From NCBI RefSeq assembly GCF_000019905.1, contig NC_010556.1, positions 2,134,001 through 2,198,000 on the forward strand: a DNA stretch of 64,000 nt, in the 5' to 3' direction. The DNA comes from Exiguobacterium artemiae 255-15. GTDB lineage: Bacteria > Bacillota > Bacilli > Exiguobacteriales > Exiguobacteriaceae. The notes under the pieces are model-generated. The model made no database searches and was not told the origin of the DNA. It saw nothing but the letters and a program-made list of their open reading frames with translations. Each line of letters opens with the position of its first letter. Position 1 is the stretch's first letter. Positions 17,690-26,573 of this stretch are shown piece after piece. The translations under genes were made by a program, and so were the position numbers.

Positions 17690-17880
17690 CCATCGTGCAG
17701 AGCACGAAAAATGAATGATATAAAACGCTATAAAAAAAGCGTCGGCAGTTTTTCCCGCCCACACTCATAAAGTATACAATAGTCAGAGAACACTCTACTA
17801 TCACATATCATCATGATGGACCAGCATAGCTTGCTATACGTGGTGAGAAGCGGGATGCTTCTGCTTTGTTGTCATTTCAC
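17690..17880 (-). ncRNA. L20-type autoregulatory leader of infC
   Basis: About 190 nt of untranslated leader lie between the promoter and infC. It contains the segment GCAGAAGCATCCCGCTTCTC, which forms a GAAGC/GCTTC hairpin and is followed by ACC. I recognise this feature from Bacillus L20 leaders, where it mimics the L20 site on 23S rRNA. Later GGCAGT... and AAAGCG-type inverted segments with a T-run (around 17745-17730) could form the regulated terminator. The class is inferred from this local likeness and operon context. Confidence 0.7.
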
Positions 17881-17886
17881 TTTGCT

Positions 17887-17916
17887 ATCATAGCACTTGT
17901 TTTCCCTCGATGTCAA
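17887..17916 (-). promoter_or_regulatory. Sigma-A promoter of infC-rpmI-rplT
   Basis: On the minus strand TTGACA (17916-17911), an 18-bp spacer and TATGAT (17892-17887). Transcription would begin near 17880. Confidence 0.75.
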
Positions 17917-18070
17917 GCCGCTATATCTGTTCGGTTAGAACGTTGCTCAGATACTTGATTATAATAGCAATCCTCTGTCCGTTTAGCAAGAAGTTTCTAA
18001 GTTTGTTCGTCTGGGTAAATAAAAAAAATTCAAAACAAGTTTTCAGAATTTGCAGAGCATTATTCTTTAT

Positions 18071-18094
18071 TTAGAATAATTATTGTTTTATAAT
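18071..18094 (+). promoter_or_regulatory. katA -10 region with PerR-box-like sequence
   Basis: TTAGAATAATTATTG (18071-18085) resembles the PerR consensus TTATAATnATTATAA, matching 11 of the 14 defined positions. It lies just upstream of a TATAAT -10 (18089-18094). A second overlapping inverted repeat, ATTATTCT/AGAATAAT, spans 18059-18080. PerR control of catalase is well known in Bacillus. The -35 is weak. Confidence 0.55.
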
Positions 18095-18127
18095 CAATGT
18101 AATCTTATACATAAGGGGGAGTTATTA

Positions 18128-19597
18128 ATGAGTGAAAAACGATTAACCACAAACCAGGGTGTCCCGATTGGTGACAATCAGAATTCGCGTACGGCCGGTC
18201 GTCGCGGTCCAACACTGCTTGAAGACTATCAACTGATTGAGAAAATGGCCCATTTCGACCGGGAACGTGTTCCTGAGCGTGTTGTACACGCCCGCGGTTT
18301 TGGTGCACACGGCGTCTTCACGGTAAAAAATTCGATGAAGAAATATACAAAAGCGGCATTCCTTCAAAACGAAGGGACCGAGGTTCCTGTATTCGCCCGT
18401 TTCTCAACCGTTATTCACGGTACACATTCTCCTGAAACGTTACGTGATCCACGTGGCTTCTCGGTTAAGTTCTATACAGAAGAAGGAAACTGGGATTTCG
18501 TCGGAAACAACTTACCGGTCTTCTTTATTCGCGATTCGATGAAGTTCCCGGATATGGTCCACTCGCTGAAACCGGATCCACGCACGAATATTCAAGACCC
18601 TGACCGCTACTGGGACTTCATGACATTACGCCCGGAATCTACAAATATGTTGATGCACCTCTTTACGGATGAGGGAATTCCGGCAAGCTACCGTAAAATG
18701 CGCGGTTCGTCCGTCCATGCTTTTAAATGGGTGAACGCTCACGGCAATACGGTTTATGTCAAGTTACGTTGGGTGCCAAAAGTCGGTGTTCATAACCTGT
18801 CAGCAGATGAAGCGACAGAGATTCAAGGAAAAGACTTTAACCATGCATCAAACGACACGTATCAGGCGATTGAAGACGGAGAATTCCCGGAGTGGGATCT
18901 GTTCGTCCAAGTTCTTGATCCGGCTGATGTCGACAACTTCGACTTCGATCCACTCGATGCAACAAAAGATTGGTTTGAAGATGTCATCCCGTTCCAACAC
19001 GTCGGAACGATGGTATTAAACAAAAACGTCGACAACTACTTTGCTGAAACGGAATCGGTCGGCTTTAACCCGGGTGTACTGATCCCAGGCATGTTGCCGT
19101 CAGAAGATAAATTGCTCCAAGGGCGTCTCTTCTCGTATTCCGATACACAGCGTTACCGTATCGGAACGAACTATCAACAGTTGCCGATTAACTGCCCGTT
19201 CGCTCAGGTCAACAACTATCAACGTGACGGTGCAATGCCGGTCGGACAACAAACAAGCCCGGTCAACTACGAACCAAACCGTTACCAGGACGAGCCGAAA
19301 CAAACGCCGGAATACACGGAAGAAAACCAGCCGTTGTATGATGACATTCACGGTCGTCTTGAAATCGAAAAAACAAATAACTTCGGTCAAGCCGGTGAAG
19401 TGTACCGTCGTATGACAGAAGAAGAACAAACGGCACTCCTGAACAATTTAGTGGATGACTTAAAACAAGTCCGCCATGAAAACACTGTCTTGCTTGCCAT
19501 CTGTAACTTCTACCGTGCGGACGAATCGCTCGGCAAGAAATTATCAGAAGCGTTACAAGTCGATATCCAACCGTTCTTGCAACAGATGCAAAAATAA
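18128..19597 (+). CDS. katA: Monofunctional heme catalase
   Basis: A 489-residue catalase that dismutates hydrogen peroxide in the cytoplasm. The catalytic His lies in RVVHARGFGAHG, the catalytic Asn in FVGNNLPVFFIRD, and the proximal heme-ligand Tyr in LFSYSDTQRYRIG. Length fits the small-subunit type with a C-terminal segment after ENQPLYDDI. The ATG at 18128 follows GGGGGAG; the upstream in-frame ATG at 18083 lies within the promoter region. It stands alone with a PerR-like site upstream and a duplicated terminator region downstream. The gene symbol follows the common small-subunit naming. Confidence 0.96.
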   Translation: MSEKRLTTNQGVPIGDNQNSRTAGRRGPTLLEDYQLIEKMAHFDRERVPERVVHARGFGAHGVFTVKNSMKKYTKAAFLQNEGTEVPVFARFSTVIHGTHSPETLRDPRGFSVKFYTEEGNWDFVGNNLPVFFIRDSMKFPDMVHSLKPDPRTNIQDPDRYWDFMTLRPESTNMLMHLFTDEGIPASYRKMRGSSVHAFKWVNAHGNTVYVKLRWVPKVGVHNLSADEATEIQGKDFNHASNDTYQAIEDGEFPEWDLFVQVLDPADVDNFDFDPLDATKDWFEDVIPFQHVGTMVLNKNVDNYFAETESVGFNPGVLIPGMLPSEDKLLQGRLFSYSDTQRYRIGTNYQQLPINCPFAQVNNYQRDGAMPVGQQTSPVNYEPNRYQDEPKQTPEYTEENQPLYDDIHGRLEIEKTNNFGQAGEVYRRMTEEEQTALLNNLVDDLKQVRHENTVLLAICNFYRADESLGKKLSEALQVDIQPFLQQMQK

Positions 19598-19668
19598 TCT
19601 TTTCTATAAAAAAAGTCTATTCCGCAAAGGAATAATCTTTTCTATAAAAAAAGTCTATTCCGCAAAGG
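19593..19668 (+). repeat. Two exact 38-bp tandem copies after katA
   Basis: The unit beginning AATAATCTTTTCTATAAAAA occurs at 19593-19630 and again at 19631-19668 without a mismatch. It includes the katA stop codon and the left half of the terminator hairpin. Only the second copy is followed by the full right arm and T-run. Confidence 0.95.
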
Positions 19669-19681
19669 AATAGGCTTTTTT
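19646..19681. terminator. Bidirectional terminator between katA and the beta-helix gene
   Basis: CTATTCC-GCAAA-GGAATAG flanked by A- and T-runs on both sides. It serves katA on the plus strand and the convergent beta-helix gene on the minus strand. Confidence 0.8.
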
Positions 19682-20877
19682 TAAGGAATAAAATTAAAGC
19701 GTTCTGATGTTTCCGCCGAGTAGACACCTAGCTTGGAAAACAATACGACTTGATTTACCGTTGCTTGATTCACTTCATTCTGACGGAAGCTCAGTTTTTC
19801 TTTATCTGTGAATCGATTGTAGAGCGGCTTGAATCCATAGTTGACGTGAGGCTGGAATTGAATTGCCCGGTCGACCTTTTCCAGTCGATTATGTTTAATG
19901 CTCCCACCGACTACTCCACGTCCTAAAATAGCAATCGCTTTCCCGTCTGCCCGATGTACGTTTCGAATCGTATTGTATTGAATGACGGGTTGGTTCCAGT
20001 TCATCATTGAAATCGCATAGTCTTTTGTCCCGTCAATTACATTATTCAAAATGCGCACAGCCGTATGCGGACGATCTTGAGAGTATTGATGTGTTCCGAT
20101 TGCGACATTGATATTAGTGAAGTCATTGTTTCGAATCGTAATATCATGGTTTGGTGTCCGGTCTTGGGCTGACCATTTCCACTGGAATCCCTTTGTGACC
20201 GGATCCGGCGTATCAAGGTTAATCGATTCATTTGGTCCTGTCCCGGCAATCATCTTGGCATCGACAAAATGCATGTTTTCAATGAGAGCTGTTTTGGTCG
20301 CATCCAGTTCAATCGCATGTGATCCTTGCTGATGACGAATCGTAATTCCTCCAAGATACAGATTTTCATTATGTGCAATGGCGAAAGCCGAACCACGCGG
20401 AAAATAATTTAAATCGATTTGAGCATTTCCCTGCCCGATGATTTTAATATTTTTGGACCCGCTGTATGTCCCGACTGTTTTATTCAATCGTAAAACGGAT
20501 GGCGGTACCAAATCAAAGATACTCGTCGTCGCTTGAAGTTTTGGTGTGCCGGTCTCATTCGTCTTTTTGATGATGACGCCATCCTCTAAAATGATGGTTG
20601 TATTGGAAGGAACGCCGACACGTAACGGAGATTGATACATCCCTTTCGACAAGACCAATGTTCCTCCGCCTTCCGCTTCAATTTTTTCAAGATATGACCG
20701 GAGTGTGTAATGATTTCTAGTTTGGGCATTATATGTGGAGTAAGCGCGAAGTACAGGATCGATCGGTTCTGTCTGCGGCGTAATCCGGTAACTTTTCATA
20801 CTGACTGCATGTTCCGTATCAGGCAGGAGCAGAAAAGCAACAATCAGACATACTGCAAGCATCATTCTTGTTTTCAT
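19681..20877 (-). CDS. Secreted right-handed parallel beta-helix protein
   Basis: A 398-residue protein with an N-terminal signal peptide (MKTRMMLAVCLIVAFLLLPD). The body has repeated short beta-strand turns with Asn and Ile/Val, such as NIKIIGQGNAQIDLN, DITIRNNDFTNINVAIGTHQ, AVRILNNVIDGTKDYAISM and GSIKHNRLEKVDRAIQF. This is the pectate-lyase-like/NosD fold used by polysaccharide lyases and hydrolases. The start 20877 was chosen because GGGAG lies upstream of it. No catalytic residues could be assigned, so the substrate, if any, is unknown; a wall- or polysaccharide-related role outside the cell is inference. Monocistronic, between two bidirectional terminators. Confidence 0.82.
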   Translation of the reverse strand: MKTRMMLAVCLIVAFLLLPDTEHAVSMKSYRITPQTEPIDPVLRAYSTYNAQTRNHYTLRSYLEKIEAEGGGTLVLSKGMYQSPLRVGVPSNTTIILEDGVIIKKTNETGTPKLQATTSIFDLVPPSVLRLNKTVGTYSGSKNIKIIGQGNAQIDLNYFPRGSAFAIAHNENLYLGGITIRHQQGSHAIELDATKTALIENMHFVDAKMIAGTGPNESINLDTPDPVTKGFQWKWSAQDRTPNHDITIRNNDFTNINVAIGTHQYSQDRPHTAVRILNNVIDGTKDYAISMMNWNQPVIQYNTIRNVHRADGKAIAILGRGVVGGSIKHNRLEKVDRAIQFQPHVNYGFKPLYNRFTDKEKLSFRQNEVNQATVNQVVLFSKLGVYSAETSERFNFIP

Positions 20878-20939
20878 TCTTTCGTCTCCCTTCTCTGTTC
20901 CTATTATCGGTACTTCCATACAAAATCTGTAGAAGACAC

Positions 20940-20973
20940 AAAAAGAGGATGGCTGACAGCCATCCTCTTTTTA
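20940..20973. terminator. Bidirectional terminator between thrS and the beta-helix gene
   Basis: GAGGATGGCT-GAC-AGCCATCCTC (20945-20967) with A- and T-runs outside. On the minus strand it follows thrS. Confidence 0.85.
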
Positions 20974-20987
20974 CTGGTAAGACATGC

Positions 20988-22928
20988 TTATTTTGAACGG
21001 TTCGCGATTTCTTGTTCCAAATCGCTGACGAACTGTTCGAGTGATGCGTTACTTGAATCTTTTGAACCGTAACGGCGGATATTGACTTCGCGCGCTTCAA
21101 TTTCTTTATCGCCGAGGACCAACATGACCGGTACTTTATTGACTTGTGCTTCACGGATCCGGTAACCGAGTTTTTCATCACGGAAGTCCGTTTCGACACG
21201 AATTCCTTTTTTCAAAAGCATCGTTTTGATTTCACGTGCGTAGTCTTCATGTACGCTTGAGACCGGAATCAACTTGACTTGAACCGGTGCGAGCCACGTC
21301 GGGAACGCTCCTTTGTACTCTTCAATCAAGTAAGCGACAAATCGTTCCATTGTCGAGACGACACCACGGTGCAAGACGACAGGACGGTGATCTTGTCCGT
21401 CGTTTCCTTTGTATGTCAGCTCAAAGCGTTCAGGCAAGAGGAAGTCGAGTTGAACGGTCGACAGCGTTTCATCTTTACCAAGCGCTGTGCGGACTTGTAC
21501 GTCAAGCTTTGGTCCGTAGAATGCAGCTTCGCCTTCCGCTTCAAAGTACGGCAGCTCGAGCTCATCCATTGTCTCTTTCAACTCACGTTGCGCCATTTCC
21601 CAAATCGCATCGTTGTCGAAGTATTTTTCTTTATCCGCCGGATCACGATACGAAAGACGGAATTTATAGTCCGTGATACCAAAGTCGGCATACACTTCTT
21701 GAATCAAGTGAACGATGGCTTTAAATTCTTCCTTCATCTGATCCGGACGAACAAACGTATGACCGTCGTTTAAGACCATGTAACGGACACGCTGAAGACC
21801 TGTTAACGCACCCGACATCTCATACCGGTGCATACCACCGAGTTCTGCGACGCGGAGCGGTAAGTCACGGTACGACCGCGGTTCATTTTTATAAATCATC
21901 ATATGGTGTGGACAGTTCATCGGACGGAGAACCAACTCTTCATTGTCCATTTCCATTTTCGGGAACATATCATCTTGATAGTGATCCCAGTGTCCTGATG
22001 TTTTGTACAGTTCAACAGAACCAAGAACCGGCGTATAGACGTGCTCGTATCCGAGTTCAAGTTCTTTATCGACGATATAACGCTCGACCGTCCGGCGGAT
22101 GGCCGCTCCTTTTGGTAACCACATCGGCAGACCTTGTCCGACATCTTGGGATGTGAAGAACAAGTCGAGTTCTTTCCCGAGTTTCCGGTGATCGCGCTCT
22201 TTGGCTTCCGCCAAGAAGTGCAGGTGTTGTTTTAACTGATCTTTGTTTGCCCATGCTGTTCCGTAAATCCGTTGCAACATCTTGTTTTTTGAATCACCGC
22301 GCCAGTAAGCACCGGCGATGCTCATCAGTTTAAAGACTTGGAGTTTCGCTGTCGCCGGTACGTGCGGTCCGCGGCATAAGTCGAAGAACTCGCCTTGACG
22401 GTAGAACGTTAAATCCTGATCGGCAGGAATCGATTCAATCAATTCGATTTTGAGCGGATCGTTTAATTCCTGATAAACAGCTAATGCTTCATCGCGTGAA
22501 ACGACTTCCCGTTCGATCGGTAAGTTTTCACCGGCAATCTTATTCATCATCTTTTCGATTTCCGGCAGGTCTTCCTCTGTCAGACGACGCTCCATATCAA
22601 TGTCGTAGTAAAACCCGTTTTCGATCGTCGGTCCGATTCCGAGATGAATCGTCTCGTCCGGGTACAGACGTTTAATCGCTTGTGCCATCAAGTGGGCAGA
22701 TGAGTGACGGATTAAATCCAGTCCTTCTTCCGAATCCGGCATGACGAGTTCAATTGAACCGTCTTCCTCAATTGGACGACGATAATCGATGACTTGACCG
22801 TTTAATTTTGCGGCAAACGCTTTTTTCCGTAATCCCGGGCTGATTGAAGCGGCGACTTCTTCAGCTGTCGTTCCGGCTGTAAATTCTTTTACTGCACCAT
22901 CTGGAAATGTAAGAGCAATGTTTGACAT
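20988..22928 (-). CDS. thrS: Threonyl-tRNA synthetase
   Basis: A 646-residue class II synthetase. Domains: N-terminal TGS (residues 1-64), N2 editing domain (about 65-220; [20 protein letters not shown] is its typical HxxxH entry), catalytic core and C-terminal anticodon-binding domain (about 535-646, [20 protein letters not shown]). The core has [13 protein letters not shown] with the zinc-binding Cys, and motif 3 [19 protein letters not shown]. It charges tRNA-Thr and deacylates mischarged Ser. It is transcribed alone behind a T-box leader. Confidence 0.98.
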   Translation of the reverse strand: MSNIALTFPDGAVKEFTAGTTAEEVAASISPGLRKKAFAAKLNGQVIDYRRPIEEDGSIELVMPDSEEGLDLIRHSSAHLMAQAIKRLYPDETIHLGIGPTIENGFYYDIDMERRLTEEDLPEIEKMMNKIAGENLPIEREVVSRDEALAVYQELNDPLKIELIESIPADQDLTFYRQGEFFDLCRGPHVPATAKLQVFKLMSIAGAYWRGDSKNKMLQRIYGTAWANKDQLKQHLHFLAEAKERDHRKLGKELDLFFTSQDVGQGLPMWLPKGAAIRRTVERYIVDKELELGYEHVYTPVLGSVELYKTSGHWDHYQDDMFPKMEMDNEELVLRPMNCPHHMMIYKNEPRSYRDLPLRVAELGGMHRYEMSGALTGLQRVRYMVLNDGHTFVRPDQMKEEFKAIVHLIQEVYADFGITDYKFRLSYRDPADKEKYFDNDAIWEMAQRELKETMDELELPYFEAEGEAAFYGPKLDVQVRTALGKDETLSTVQLDFLLPERFELTYKGNDGQDHRPVVLHRGVVSTMERFVAYLIEEYKGAFPTWLAPVQVKLIPVSSVHEDYAREIKTMLLKKGIRVETDFRDEKLGYRIREAQVNKVPVMLVLGDKEIEAREVNIRRYGSKDSSNASLEQFVSDLEQEIANRSK

Positions 22929-22954
22929 GACTGCTTCCCCCTATAAATTAAAAT

Positions 22955-23207
22955 AAAAAAGACCCATCCCTCAAAAAGGGACGAGTCTCAATCTCGTGGT
23001 ACCACCCTCGTTCCCGAACATGTTTCCATGCACCGGCTCGAACACGCGCTAACGGGCGTGACGCGCAAGCGGATTATCCCCGCCTGAGCTATGAGGGAGT
23101 AAAGAAATGACGGATTCCATGAGAAGCTTTCACCATCCTTCTCTCGCTTGTTTGGTCCCTGTTCATTTTTCATATCCTCAATCGTAGCTGACATCTATAC
23201 AGATTGT
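22955..23207 (-). ncRNA. T-box leader of thrS
   Basis: The minus strand contains AGGGTGGTACCACG (23008-22995), the conserved T-box. It is followed by a terminator (GAC...CCCT, TTTTG, AGGG...GTC, 22987-22961) and six T. Stem I lies upstream of this. An ACU triplet (23100-23098), a Thr codon, sits at the base of stem I directly before CCCU, which can pair with AGGG near the 5' end. The specifier assignment is tentative. Uncharged tRNA-Thr would promote read-through into thrS. Confidence 0.92.
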
Positions 23208-23213
23208 GTCCTT

Positions 23214-23243
23214 AGTATAGCCAAAGTCGAACTTCTTTGACAA
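23214..23243 (-). promoter_or_regulatory. Sigma-A promoter of the thrS T-box transcript
   Basis: On the minus strand TTGTCA (23243-23238), an 18-bp spacer and TATACT (23219-23214). Its position fits the 5' end of the T-box leader. Confidence 0.75.
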
Positions 23244-23249
23244 GAGAAA

Positions 23250-24167
23250 TTAATACCGGCGTCGGTTTTCGCCTAAAAACTCAACCGGATTCGTCGTCGT
23301 CCGGATCCGCTCCATCAGACGCATGGCTTTCAGTTTGTCTCCCTGGTCATTCGTAATCCCGAAATGCAGCTCCAGTTCGTCGTACGACAGGTTGGAACTG
23401 AACAGGGTCGGCAAACGATGCATCATCCGGTACTGCAGGATGATGCCGAATAATTCGTCACGGACCCATGGACTGATCGACTCTGCTCCGATGTCGTCAA
23501 TCAACAAAACCGGGACGGTCTGAAAACTTTCCAAAAACGTATCGAAACTATCCGACCGGATCCGCCGCTTCGCTTCCGAGACGAAACCGGGTGCGTGAAC
23601 CAAAATCGTCGCAACCCGTTCCTTTTTCAACGCATTACCGATCGCTGCGAGCAGATACGTTTTCCCGACACCAAAACTGCCGTGCAGGTACAATCCTTTG
23701 ACTTGTTGTTTGGAACGGACTGTATTTAAAAACTGTGAAGCGGCACGTAAAGCGAGCTTTCGGTCCGTCGTCGTTAAATCAAAGTCACTGAAGTTCGCAT
23801 CCCGGACTTCATCCGGTAAGAAGAGACTTTTAAATTTCTTTTCGAGAGCCCGCTCGTTCTCACGGTCCCGTAACGCTTGGGTTTTTTCATAAGCGACCAT
23901 GATCTGGCCTTTTTCTAAGTGCAGGACAGGCTGATAACCTTCGATGACGGCTTTCTTTTCAATGATTTGATTTCCGTTCATCTGTTCCGCATACTCGTTT
24001 AGTTTCAGCATGCCGCGTTCAATCATCCGTTGATCGATTTCAGGATGCGTCCGCAAAAACATGATGACCCCCGGGTGTGACAAGACACGCTGATGAATGG
24101 CCCGAACTGATTCTGCCACGTCCGGCCGGTTTAAAATCTTTTCAATCGATGATTGGATATGTTCCAT
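23250..24167 (-). CDS. dnaI: Helicase loader / primosomal protein DnaI
   Basis: A 305-residue AAA+ ATPase. The N-terminal helicase-binding region (about residues 1-130) precedes Walker A LHGSFGVGKTYLLAAIGN, Walker B VPVLLIDDIGAESISPWVRD and sensor motif LFSSNLSYDELELHF. The C-terminal arginine finger region is MRLMERIRTTTNPVEFLGEN. DnaI loads the replicative helicase at the origin and at restarted forks. The usual N-terminal zinc-binding residues of Bacillus DnaI are not obvious: this copy has no cysteines. It follows dnaB by 12 bases in the nrdR-dnaB-dnaI operon. Confidence 0.94.
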   Translation of the reverse strand: MEHIQSSIEKILNRPDVAESVRAIHQRVLSHPGVIMFLRTHPEIDQRMIERGMLKLNEYAEQMNGNQIIEKKAVIEGYQPVLHLEKGQIMVAYEKTQALRDRENERALEKKFKSLFLPDEVRDANFSDFDLTTTDRKLALRAASQFLNTVRSKQQVKGLYLHGSFGVGKTYLLAAIGNALKKERVATILVHAPGFVSEAKRRIRSDSFDTFLESFQTVPVLLIDDIGAESISPWVRDELFGIILQYRMMHRLPTLFSSNLSYDELELHFGITNDQGDKLKAMRLMERIRTTTNPVEFLGENRRRY

Positions 24168-24179
24168 CTCACTACTCCT

Positions 24180-25535
24180 TTATTTGCCTTTGAGTTCCCG
24201 CAGAATCCGTTCCATTTCTTCATCATCCGGCACCTCAGCTTCAAAATCGGCTTTTTTTGTCGCTTCATATTGCTGCTGTTTTTCTTTTTCTTCCTGCAAC
24301 CATTTCGGATTTGGTCCGGTCGCATTGGAACGGCCTCTTCGTCCTCCGACGGTCTGCCGCGAACGTTCCTGTTTTTGATCCTGTTTTTTTGAAATCAGTT
24401 CGTCTTGCTCTTTCGTTTTGGCCAACGCTTCGGCTGCCGTTACGTATCCTTTTTGTTTCCAGTCATCGACGATCGACAACAGGAAGTTTTTACTGAAACG
24501 GTTATCCTTTTTAATGACCAACGCATAATAATAAGCGGCGTTGACGATTCCGGACGACATTTCATAGTCGATAATCAATTGCTGAATCAACTCTTCATCA
24601 CGTTCCGACAACGCTTTAACTTTTCTTAACTTCGCGACGTAATGCTTCGGATGGGTTCCTTCCATCGTCTCGGTTTCACTGAGTTCCCCGACTTCCACCT
24701 CTTCGAGAACCGCAACTTTGGCTTTCTTTTCCCGACTGAGCTTTTGCTTCGCCGATAACATCATCTGTTTACATCGTTCCTGCTTTTCACTGTCTGTCAT
24801 CGGCAGATAGGCTTCATGACGGAAACGGGCGTTCAGGAGTTCTGCCATGAGTGCTTCATTTGATTGTGTGACGTAAGCGAGTTTCAACAGCAGATGATCA
24901 ATCGATTTCGTATAAAAGCTCCGCGGCAGGAATCGATCGGTTTGACGTTTCATTTCTTCAAGGTCAAACGAATAATCAAATTCATAGGCTGCCCGTTCCT
25001 GTTTTGCATAGGATTTCGGCTGATGGGCGGAGGCAAGTCCCGCCTTGACATCAAATACTTGATCAAACCGGACGGTCCGGTCGACGACATTTTTTGGTAG
25101 CGGATCGGTTCGGAACCGATTCTGCAAAGCACGGAAACGAATTTCACCAACACGGTAAAACAGTAAACTCGACAGCACACCATCGTTTAAAAATGTATTC
25201 GGAGCTAACGGGACACGGATTTGATAGACATAACGGTAAGCGGCCTGTTTCGCTTCAAACGTCCGAATCAAACCAATTCCCTCGAGTTTAAATAGTTCTT
25301 CTTTAAATTCATCGACTGAGAATCCGAGCAATGTGCCGAGTTCTGCATGCGAGATATATTGTGATTTCGTCTTCCCCGGAATCATCTCACTCCAAAACGT
25401 TTGATACAGCCCAAGGGCCTTTACACCGATGATTGGTTGATACAGATAATAAAGCGATTGATACGCTTCCCGGTCGACGACACCATTACTCATGATCAAG
25501 CAGAGATCGGTCCCTGACAATTCACGTTCCATCAT
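24180..25535 (-). CDS. dnaB: Replication initiation and membrane attachment protein DnaB
   Basis: A 451-residue Firmicutes-type DnaB, unrelated to E. coli DnaB helicase. It has an N-terminal DDBH1 winged-helix region (YLYQPIIGVKALGLYQTFWS) and a C-terminal DnaB/DnaD DDBH2 region (QQLIIDYEMSSGIVNAAYYY, then ALVIKKDNRFSKNFLLSIVDDWKQKG, the YxxxIxxxW-type motif). A charged, low-complexity tail follows. It acts with DnaD and DnaI to load helicase. The ATG at 25535 has GAAGGG at a suitable distance; the in-frame ATG three codons earlier is too close to that site. It lies between nrdR and dnaI as in Bacillus. Confidence 0.93.
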   Translation of the reverse strand: MMERELSGTDLCLIMSNGVVDREAYQSLYYLYQPIIGVKALGLYQTFWSEMIPGKTKSQYISHAELGTLLGFSVDEFKEELFKLEGIGLIRTFEAKQAAYRYVYQIRVPLAPNTFLNDGVLSSLLFYRVGEIRFRALQNRFRTDPLPKNVVDRTVRFDQVFDVKAGLASAHQPKSYAKQERAAYEFDYSFDLEEMKRQTDRFLPRSFYTKSIDHLLLKLAYVTQSNEALMAELLNARFRHEAYLPMTDSEKQERCKQMMLSAKQKLSREKKAKVAVLEEVEVGELSETETMEGTHPKHYVAKLRKVKALSERDEELIQQLIIDYEMSSGIVNAAYYYALVIKKDNRFSKNFLLSIVDDWKQKGYVTAAEALAKTKEQDELISKKQDQKQERSRQTVGGRRGRSNATGPNPKWLQEEKEKQQQYEATKKADFEAEVPDDEEMERILRELKGK

Positions 25536-25555
25536 TTGCTTCATCCCTTCTTTCG

Positions 25556-25600
25556 TGAGAAAAAGAGAGGGCGCTCTGAACAGTCAGACGACCTCTCCTT
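25556..25600 (-). terminator. Possible terminator or attenuator between nrdR and dnaB
   Basis: On the minus strand GAGAGG (25597-25592) and CCTCTC (25570-25565) close an imperfect hairpin followed by TTTTTC. It would reduce read-through into dnaB-dnaI. Confidence 0.55.
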
Positions 25601-25602
25601 CA

Positions 25603-26085
25603 TTAGGTTTGATTTTCCTGTTCGGTGTCTTGATGACGTTCCATCAATTCGGATAATTCTTGGAAAAAGACATTGATGTCTTTAAATTGTTTGTAGACAC
25701 TGGCGAACCGGACATATGCCACTTCATCGACAGACGCCAGTTCATTGAGCACGAGCCGTCCGACCTGTTCGCTCGGAATTTCATGTTGCGCCGTCGCCCG
25801 CAATGTTTTTTCGACCCGGCTGACGACTGTTTCCAATTGTTCGATGGAAATCGGGCGTTTTTCACATGCCCGGACTAATCCGCGCAAGATTTTGTCCCGA
25901 TTGAATTCATCACGGGTCCCATCTTTTTTGACGATGATGAGCGGGGTTTGTTCGACCATCTCAAATGTCGTAAACCGGTAGCCGCATGATTCACATTCCC
26001 GACGTCTGCGAATCGAACCAAAATCTTGCACGGGTCTCGAATCTAATACTTTTGTCCCGTTATAGTTGCAGGCTGGACAACGCAT
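25603..26085 (-). CDS. nrdR: Transcriptional repressor NrdR
   Basis: A 160-residue repressor of ribonucleotide reductase genes. The N-terminal zinc ribbon has [18 protein letters not shown] and [16 protein letters not shown] (two CxxC pairs). The ATP-cone domain (about residues 47-140) starts [20 protein letters not shown]. It senses ATP/dATP and binds NrdR boxes. In Bacillus, nrdR (ytcG) also precedes dnaB. The upstream gene is a small unknown protein 13 bases away. Confidence 0.97.
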   Translation of the reverse strand: MRCPACNYNGTKVLDSRPVQDFGSIRRRRECESCGYRFTTFEMVEQTPLIIVKKDGTRDEFNRDKILRGLVRACEKRPISIEQLETVVSRVEKTLRATAQHEIPSEQVGRLVLNELASVDEVAYVRFASVYKQFKDINVFFQELSELMERHQDTEQENQT

Positions 26086-26098
26086 GTCGTACCTCCAT

Positions 26099-26467
26099 TC
26101 ACGTAATTTCTTTAGTGCCGATCATTTTTAAACGGTATGTCGAATCAAGATCCTCATAAATCAATTCAATCCATTTTTCTAAGTCCGGACCGAGCAGACC
26201 GTCCCGGTGAAGGAACAGATCAACCGCCGTACGGCCGGATCCGACCATGATGACTGTCGCAAGACCGTCTAATCCGGGTGCTGTAAAGGCCAGTTCTCCG
26301 CGTCCTTGATCGATGCGTTTGACCGTTCCCTGCTGTTTCGTGACCGTCGCCTCTAATCCCGTAAACAGCATCTCTACTGTTGCTGCATAATAATGGGTCT
26401 GTAACTTTTCATTTTTATGTGTATCTGACGTTTCCATTTGCTTTTGTAATCGTTCTTTCAGTCCCAT
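26099..26467 (-). CDS. Hypothetical protein upstream of nrdR
   Basis: A 122-residue soluble protein that I do not recognise. It begins [20 protein letters not shown] with a short amphipathic helix, then alternates beta-like stretches ([40 protein letters not shown]). There is no signal peptide or membrane segment. AAGGTGAT precedes the ATG. It is the first gene before nrdR-dnaB-dnaI with a 13-base gap, so it is likely co-transcribed. The standard Bacillus order does not have this gene here. No function is proposed. Confidence 0.75.
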   Translation of the reverse strand: MGLKERLQKQMETSDTHKNEKLQTHYYAATVEMLFTGLEATVTKQQGTVKRIDQGRGELAFTAPGLDGLATVIMVGSGRTAVDLFLHRDGLLGPDLEKWIELIYEDLDSTYRLKMIGTKEIT

Positions 26468-26527
26468 TCCGTCATCACCTTTTTCTGTTTTCTTCTACTA
26501 TTAAGAATAACAGACGTCAGACATATT

Positions 26528-26555
26528 AAAAAGCCCTCGCCATAAGACGAGAGCT
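26528..26555 (-). terminator. Terminator of speD
   Basis: On the minus strand AGCTCTCG (26555-26548) pairs with CGAGGGCT (26539-26532), with one G/T wobble, followed by TTTTT. Confidence 0.8.
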
Positions 26556-26573
26556 TGTTCATTCGTGTTTTTG

